Of a stretch of 64,000 nucleotides of DNA, positions 59,780-64,000 are shown piece by piece. Both the position numbers and the translations under genes were made by a program. Where the stretch lies: assembly GCF_009380215.1 (NCBI RefSeq), contig NZ_WHUG01000005.1, forward strand, positions 372,001 through 436,000, in the 5' to 3' direction. Source of the DNA: Rugamonas aquatica (lineage in GTDB: Bacteria > Pseudomonadota > Gammaproteobacteria > Burkholderiales > Burkholderiaceae_D). Numbering within the stretch: the first letter of the stretch is position 1; the number at the start of each line of letters is the position of its first letter. Under the pieces are notes generated by a model. That model saw nothing but the letters and a program-made list of their open reading frames with translations, made no database searches and was not told where the DNA came from.

Positions 59780-60397
59780 TCAGGTCATCAGCAGCGCGCG
59801 CATGGCGACGCGGAAGGCGTCCACCAGACTTGCGCGGTTCATGTTCGGCCGGTACAGCGCGCGAATCGACAGGCCCTGGAAGTACGAAATCATCGTGTCG
59901 AGGCGGCCATCCAGCAGCACATCATCCACCGGCAACTGGCGGCTTTCGCGGCCGCTCTTGACCAGCGCCCGCAGCTGCGCGCGAGAGACTTCTTCGTTCT
60001 CGCGCAACTTGGCGGCGATCACCGGATTGCGCGACGCTTCGGCAAACATCTCCAGCGGCACAGTCCATGGCTGCGGGTCGAGCGATTCGTCGATGTGGAT
60101 GGCGGCATCTTCCAGTATCGCCTCCAGCGGATCCTCGCGCGTCGCCAGGTCGCGCAGCAATCCGGACACGTATTCGGCCTCGCGGTCGACAAAGGCCAGG
60201 ATGATGGCGTCCTTGCTGTCGAAGTAGTTGTAGATATGGCCGGCGCTCATGCCGGCCTGCTTGGAGATTTCCGACATGCTGGCCCCGTGGAAGCCGCTGC
60301 GCGCGAAGCAGACAGCGGCCGCCTCCAGCACCTGGTTGCGCCGGTTCTGCGCCCGTTCCGGGTCGGTGCGTCGTTTTGCGGTGGGGGCTGTGGTCAT
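59780..60397 (-). CDS. TetR/AcrR family regulator
   Basis: A 205-residue regulator with the TetR helix-turn-helix (VLEAAAVCFARSGFHGASMSE, AGMSAGHIYNYFDSKDAII) and a helical ligand domain. AAGGA precedes the ATG. It lies downstream of an RND efflux operon on the same strand, 122 bases from the outer-membrane gene, and is the natural candidate to repress that pump in response to a toxic ligand. Confidence 0.9.
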   Translation of the reverse strand: MTTAPTAKRRTDPERAQNRRNQVLEAAAVCFARSGFHGASMSEISKQAGMSAGHIYNYFDSKDAIILAFVDREAEYVSGLLRDLATREDPLEAILEDAAIHIDESLDPQPWTVPLEMFAEASRNPVIAAKLRENEEVSRAQLRALVKSGRESRQLPVDDVLLDGRLDTMISYFQGLSIRALYRPNMNRASLVDAFRVAMRALLMT

Positions 60398-60479
60398 GGG
60401 GTCTTCCTTGGGAATCGGGCTTGCCTGAGGCGGTACTGTGGCGAAGTGGGCTACTTTTGTCAATTAACCAGCAGTCAAA

Positions 60480-60513
60480 GGCGGCGGGCGCGCAACAATC
60501 CACGCCCGCCGCC
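60480..60513 (-). terminator. GC-rich hairpin after outer-membrane lipoprotein gene
   Basis: GGCGGCGGGCG and CGCCCGCCGCC pair perfectly (11 bases) around a 12-base loop, just beyond the stop; the T-run is weak. Confidence 0.6.
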
Positions 60514-60519
60514 GCCGAT

Positions 60520-61956
60520 TTAGCCGCGCTGCGGCGCGACTTCCGGCTGCCAGCCGCCGCCCAGCACCTTGTACAGGGTGACGGCGTTGCTGGATTTACC
60601 CAGCCGCGCCGTAATAAGGCCCTGCTGCGCCGCGTACAGCGCGCGCTGCGACACCAGCGCGTTCAGGTAGGAGTCCGCGCCCTTGCGGTAGCGCGCCTCG
60701 TGGATGCGGAAGCTCTTGTCGGCCGCATCGACCAGGGCCTGCTGCGCGGCGATGCGCTGGTCCAGCGTACCGCGCTGGGCCAGTGCGTCGGCCACTTCGC
60801 GGAACGCCACCTGAATCGCCTTCTCGTACTGCGCCACCGAGATGTCGCGGTTAGCCTTGGCGATATTCAGGTTGGCGCGATTGACGCCGCCGTCGAAGAT
60901 CGGCAGGTTGACCTGCGGGATAAAGCTCCACGTCGACGAACCGGCCTTGAACAATCCGGACAAGGTGCTGCTCGCGCTGCCGCCCGAAGCCGTCAGCGAG
61001 ATACTCGGGAAGAAGGCCGCACGCGCCACGCCGATGTTGGCGTTGGCCGCGCGCAGCGCGCGCTCCGCTTCCTGCACATCGGGACGGTCTTGCAGCAGGT
61101 CGGACGGCAGGCCGGCGGGAATCGCCGCCATCTGCGTCACCGCGCCAGGCTCGCCGACAGGCAGCAAGTCCGCAGGCACGCTGCCGCCGACCAGCAGCGT
61201 CAGCGCATTCTTGTCCAGCGCCACTTGCGCGGTGTAGACCGCCATGTCGCCGCGCGCCGCTTCCACGCTGGTCTGCGCTTCATACATGTCGACGCCGGAA
61301 GTGACGCCGGAATCGAAGCGCTTCTTGCTCAGGTCATAGGAGGTCTGCTGGCTGCGCAGCGTTTCCGCCGCCAGCTTCAGGCGCTCTTGATCGGCGATCA
61401 GCGTCACGTAGGCATTGGCCACTTCGGCCACCAGCGTGATCTGCTGTGCGCGGCGCGCTTCCTCGGTGCCGAGGTAGGTCTGCAAGCCGGCCTCCGACAG
61501 GTTGCGCACCTTGCCGAAGAAGTCCAGCTCATACGACGCCATCGCCAGGCCGCCGCTGTACTGGCGGTTGATGGCCCCCTCGCCGGTGCCGGTCATGGTG
61601 GACGGCGTGCGCGATGCATTCTGGCCGACGTTGGCCGACAGCTTGGGCAGCAACGCCGCGCTGTCGATGTTGTACTGCGCCTTGGCCTTCTCGATGTTGA
61701 GCACAGAGACGCGCAGGTCGCGGTTGTTGGCCAGCGCCAGCGCGATCACCTTGCGCAGGCGTTCATCGGCAAAGTATTCGCGCCACTGGATTTCGGATAC
61801 CGGCTTGGCGTCGGCCGCCGCAGCAGGCACGCCTTTGTAGGCGTCGCCGGCCGGCCAGGCTTGCGCCACCGGTTGCGCCGGACGTTCATACACCGGCGCC
61901 AGGCTGCAACCGGCCAACATCGCCAGCGCCGCCATTGTGAGTAAGGATTTTTTCAT
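60520..61956 (-). CDS. RND efflux outer-membrane lipoprotein (NodT/OprM family)
   Basis: A 478-residue TolC-type channel with a lipoprotein signal (LAMLAGCSLAPVYERP, acylated cysteine about 17). Duplicated outer-membrane-factor repeats follow (WREYFADERLRKVIALALANNRDLRV; YELDFFGKVRNLSEAG; RPDVQEAERALRAANANIGVARAAFFPSI in pattern). It forms the outer duct of a tripartite pump. Its ATG lies two bases after the pump gene stop, so the two are co-translated. A periplasmic adaptor gene presumably lies upstream of the window edge. Confidence 0.93.
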   Translation of the reverse strand: MKKSLLTMAALAMLAGCSLAPVYERPAQPVAQAWPAGDAYKGVPAAAADAKPVSEIQWREYFADERLRKVIALALANNRDLRVSVLNIEKAKAQYNIDSAALLPKLSANVGQNASRTPSTMTGTGEGAINRQYSGGLAMASYELDFFGKVRNLSEAGLQTYLGTEEARRAQQITLVAEVANAYVTLIADQERLKLAAETLRSQQTSYDLSKKRFDSGVTSGVDMYEAQTSVEAARGDMAVYTAQVALDKNALTLLVGGSVPADLLPVGEPGAVTQMAAIPAGLPSDLLQDRPDVQEAERALRAANANIGVARAAFFPSISLTASGGSASSTLSGLFKAGSSTWSFIPQVNLPIFDGGVNRANLNIAKANRDISVAQYEKAIQVAFREVADALAQRGTLDQRIAAQQALVDAADKSFRIHEARYRKGADSYLNALVSQRALYAAQQGLITARLGKSSNAVTLYKVLGGGWQPEVAPQRG

Positions 61957-61958
61957 GA

Positions 61959-64000
61959 TTAATGCGCCTCCACAGCAGCAGCTGGAGCGGCGGCCTTTTT
62001 ACTAAAGAAACCGCGCACCAGCACAAAGAACACCGGCACAAAGAAGATGCCCAGGAAGGTGGCCGACAGCATCCCGCCCAATACGCCGACGCCGATCGCA
62101 TTCTGGCTGCCGGAACCGGCGCCGCTGCTGATCGCCAGCGGCAGCACGCCGAGGCCGAAGGCGATGGACGTCATCAGGATAGGACGCAAGCGCAGACGCA
62201 CGGCCTGCAAGGTCGCCTGCTTCAGTTCCACGCCCTGCTCCTGCAACTCCTTCGCGAACTCCACGATCAGGATCGCGTTCTTCGCCGCCAGGCCTATCAC
62301 GGTCAGCAAACCAACCTGGAAATACACGTCGTTCGACAGCTTGAACACGAACGTCGCCAGCACCGTGCCGATCACACCCAGCGGCACCACCAGCAGCACC
62401 GAGAACGGAATCGACCAGCTTTCATACAGCGCGGCCAGGCACAGGAACACGATCAGGATCGAGATCGCATACAGCTGCGTGGTCTGCGAGCCGGAGTCGC
62501 GTTCTTCCGTCGACAGGCCGGTCCATTCGAAGCCGATGCCCGGCGGCAGCTGGGCCGCCATCTTTTCGATCTCCGCCATCGCGGCGCCCGAGCTCTGGCC
62601 CGGCGCCGGCATGCCGAGGATCTCGGTGGACGGCAGGCCGTTGTAACGCTCCAGGCGTGGCGATGCAAACACCCACTTGCCGCTTGAGAAGGCCGAGAAA
62701 GGCACCATCTCGCCGTCGGCATTCCGGACGAACCATTTGCCCAGGTCTTCCGGCGACATGCGCGAATCGGGCTGGCCCTGCATGTACACCTTCTTCACGC
62801 GGCCACGGTCGACGAAGTCGTTGACGTAGGCGCTACCCCAGGCGGTGCTCAGCACCTTGTTCACATCGGCGATGGACAGGCCGAGGGCCGTGGCCTTCTG
62901 CTGGTCGACGGTGATCTTGTACTGCGGCGTATCTTCCTGTCCGTTCGGACGGACCGCCATCAGCACCGGATTTTTCGCGGCCATGCCCAGCATCTGGTTA
63001 CGCGCAGCCATCAGCGCATCGTGGCCGACGCCGCCCTGGTCCTGCAGCTGCAAATCGAAGCCGCTGGCGTTACCCAGTTCCAGCACCGCAGGCGGCGCGA
63101 AGGCGAACACCATCGCATCCTTGATCTGCGAGAAGCTGCCCATGGCGCGGCCGACAATCGCCTTCACGCGCTGGTCGGCGCTCTTGCGCTCCGCCCAGTC
63201 CTTCATGCGGACGAAGGCGATACCCGTGTTCTGGCCGTTGCCGCTGAAGCTGAAACCAGCCACCGCGAACACCGACGCTACCGAATCCTTCTCTTCATTG
63301 AGGAAGTGCTGCTCGACTTTTTCAATCACCTTCAGCGTGCGCTGTTGGGTCGCGCCGGTCGGCAGCTGAATTTGCGAGAACAGCACGCCCTGGTCTTCTT
63401 CCGGCAGGAAGGAAGTCGGCAGGCGCATGAACACGAAGGCCAGCACCGCCAGCAGCAACGCGTACATCACCAGCGAACGTCCGCTGCGGTTCAGCAGTGC
63501 GCCAACCCAGCCCTGGTACTTCACGCTGCTGCGTTCGAAGCTGCGGTTGAACCAGCCGAAGAAGCCGGTGTTGATCGCCGTATGGCCCTTGGCCACAGGC
63601 TTGAGCAGCGTCGCGCACAAGGCAGGCGTGAAGACCATCGCCACCACCACCGACAGCACCATCGCCGAAACGATGGTGATCGAGAACTGGCGGTAGATCA
63701 CGCCGGTGGAGCCGCTGAAGAAGGCCATCGGCACGAACACCGCCGACAGCACCATCGCGATACCCACCAGCGCGCCGCTGATCTGGCCCATCGATTTGCG
63801 CGTGGCTTCGACAGGCGACAAGCCCTCTTCCGTCATCACGCGCTCGACGTTTTCCACCACCACGATGGCGTCATCCACCAGCAGGCCGATCGCCAGCACC
63901 ACCGCGAACATGGTCAGCGTGTTGATCGAATAGCCCAGCGCCGACAGGATGGCGAAGGTACCCAGCAGCACAACCGGCACCGCCATCGTCGGGATCAGCG
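61959..64000 (-). CDS. RND efflux pump, HAE1/AcrB type (N-terminal part outside window)
   Basis: About 680 residues of the C-terminal two thirds of an AcrB-like pump; the frame is open to the window end. Visible are the transmembrane aspartate pair ([19 protein letters not shown]), the helix [23 protein letters not shown], the large periplasmic loop, and the second half with [16 protein letters not shown] and a late [21 protein letters not shown]. It exports drugs in exchange for protons. It shares an operon with the OprM-type lipoprotein and probably with the TetR gene. Confidence 0.93.
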   Translation of the reverse strand, partial: LIPTMAVPVVLLGTFAILSALGYSINTLTMFAVVLAIGLLVDDAIVVVENVERVMTEEGLSPVEATRKSMGQISGALVGIAMVLSAVFVPMAFFSGSTGVIYRQFSITIVSAMVLSVVVAMVFTPALCATLLKPVAKGHTAINTGFFGWFNRSFERSSVKYQGWVGALLNRSGRSLVMYALLLAVLAFVFMRLPTSFLPEEDQGVLFSQIQLPTGATQQRTLKVIEKVEQHFLNEEKDSVASVFAVAGFSFSGNGQNTGIAFVRMKDWAERKSADQRVKAIVGRAMGSFSQIKDAMVFAFAPPAVLELGNASGFDLQLQDQGGVGHDALMAARNQMLGMAAKNPVLMAVRPNGQEDTPQYKITVDQQKATALGLSIADVNKVLSTAWGSAYVNDFVDRGRVKKVYMQGQPDSRMSPEDLGKWFVRNADGEMVPFSAFSSGKWVFASPRLERYNGLPSTEILGMPAPGQSSGAAMAEIEKMAAQLPPGIGFEWTGLSTEERDSGSQTTQLYAISILIVFLCLAALYESWSIPFSVLLVVPLGVIGTVLATFVFKLSNDVYFQVGLLTVIGLAAKNAILIVEFAKELQEQGVELKQATLQAVRLRLRPILMTSIAFGLGVLPLAISSGAGSGSQNAIGVGVLGGMLSATFLGIFFVPVFFVLVRGFFSKKAAAPAAAVEAH

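Overview
The window is a high-GC chromosomal segment from a betaproteobacterium, most likely an Oxalobacteraceae member of the Massilia/Duganella/Janthinobacterium type. The reasons are the paired cyanophycin synthetases with their dedicated ABC transporter and DUF1854 partner, a DUF2863 protein, the soil-type polysaccharide genes, and dRS3/REP-like repeats (CCCGC-GAAA-GCGGG). This is inference from gene content; no rRNA is present.

Layout. 1-7.9 kb holds housekeeping and metabolic genes: DUF2863 fragment, CYTH phosphatase, M14 carboxypeptidase, succinate CoA-transferase with a divergent LysR regulator, patatin lipase, and catalase with an OxyR-type palindrome. 7.9-17.0 kb is a type VI secretion effector island read leftwards: VgrG, DUF4123 adaptor, DUF3304 lipoprotein, DUF2235 (Tle1-type) lipase effector. 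It continues into two near-identical DUF3304 lipoproteins and scraps of lost genes, which record a duplicated and then eroded effector-immunity cassette. 17.1-24.9 kb is a cyanophycin locus (two synthetases, a divergent ABC transporter, a DUF1854 protein); one synthetase has lost the Mur-ligase P-loop lysine. 24.9-31.3 kb holds a 2OG-Fe(II) oxygenase, two small membrane proteins, a beta-propeller histidine kinase and oleate hydratase. 31.4-40.5 kb is a beta-glucan utilisation cluster (sugar MFS permease, GH3, GH1, GH5, LacI regulator, lone sugar-binding protein) with two LacI-type operators TGGAA-N4-TTCCA/TACCA. 40.7-46.8 kb holds a VOC protein, a TadG/TadE-like pair, a TonB-like protein, a periplasmic binding protein, a MarR-SMR-SMR operon with a palindromic operator, and a YcgR-type flagellar brake.

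At 46.9-48.6 kb is a two-gene cassette of unknown function (a glycine-rich membrane protein and a 410-residue protein). From 48,915 to 57,969 lies a 9-kb integrative element inserted in the 3' half of tRNA-Pro(GGG). It is bounded by perfect 50-bp direct repeats and brings its own replacement tRNA terminator. Its cargo is a P4-type integrase, a superinfection-immunity-like membrane protein, a run of small genes including two related ribbon-helix-helix-like proteins and an HNH endonuclease, a serine resolvase with a res-like site, a protein with an RHIM-like amyloid motif (FQIGDNN), an antirepressor remnant and an AlpA-type excisionase. It has no capsid, packaging or replication genes that I recognise, so it resembles a small satellite-like island. 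To the right are Sir2, an FAH-family hydrolase, TetR, an RND outer-membrane lipoprotein and the 3' end of an RND pump gene cut by the window edge.

The parts most worth a second look are the RHIM-motif gene inside the tRNA-Pro island, the adjacent unknown two-gene cassette, and the eroded lipase effector/lipoprotein array.
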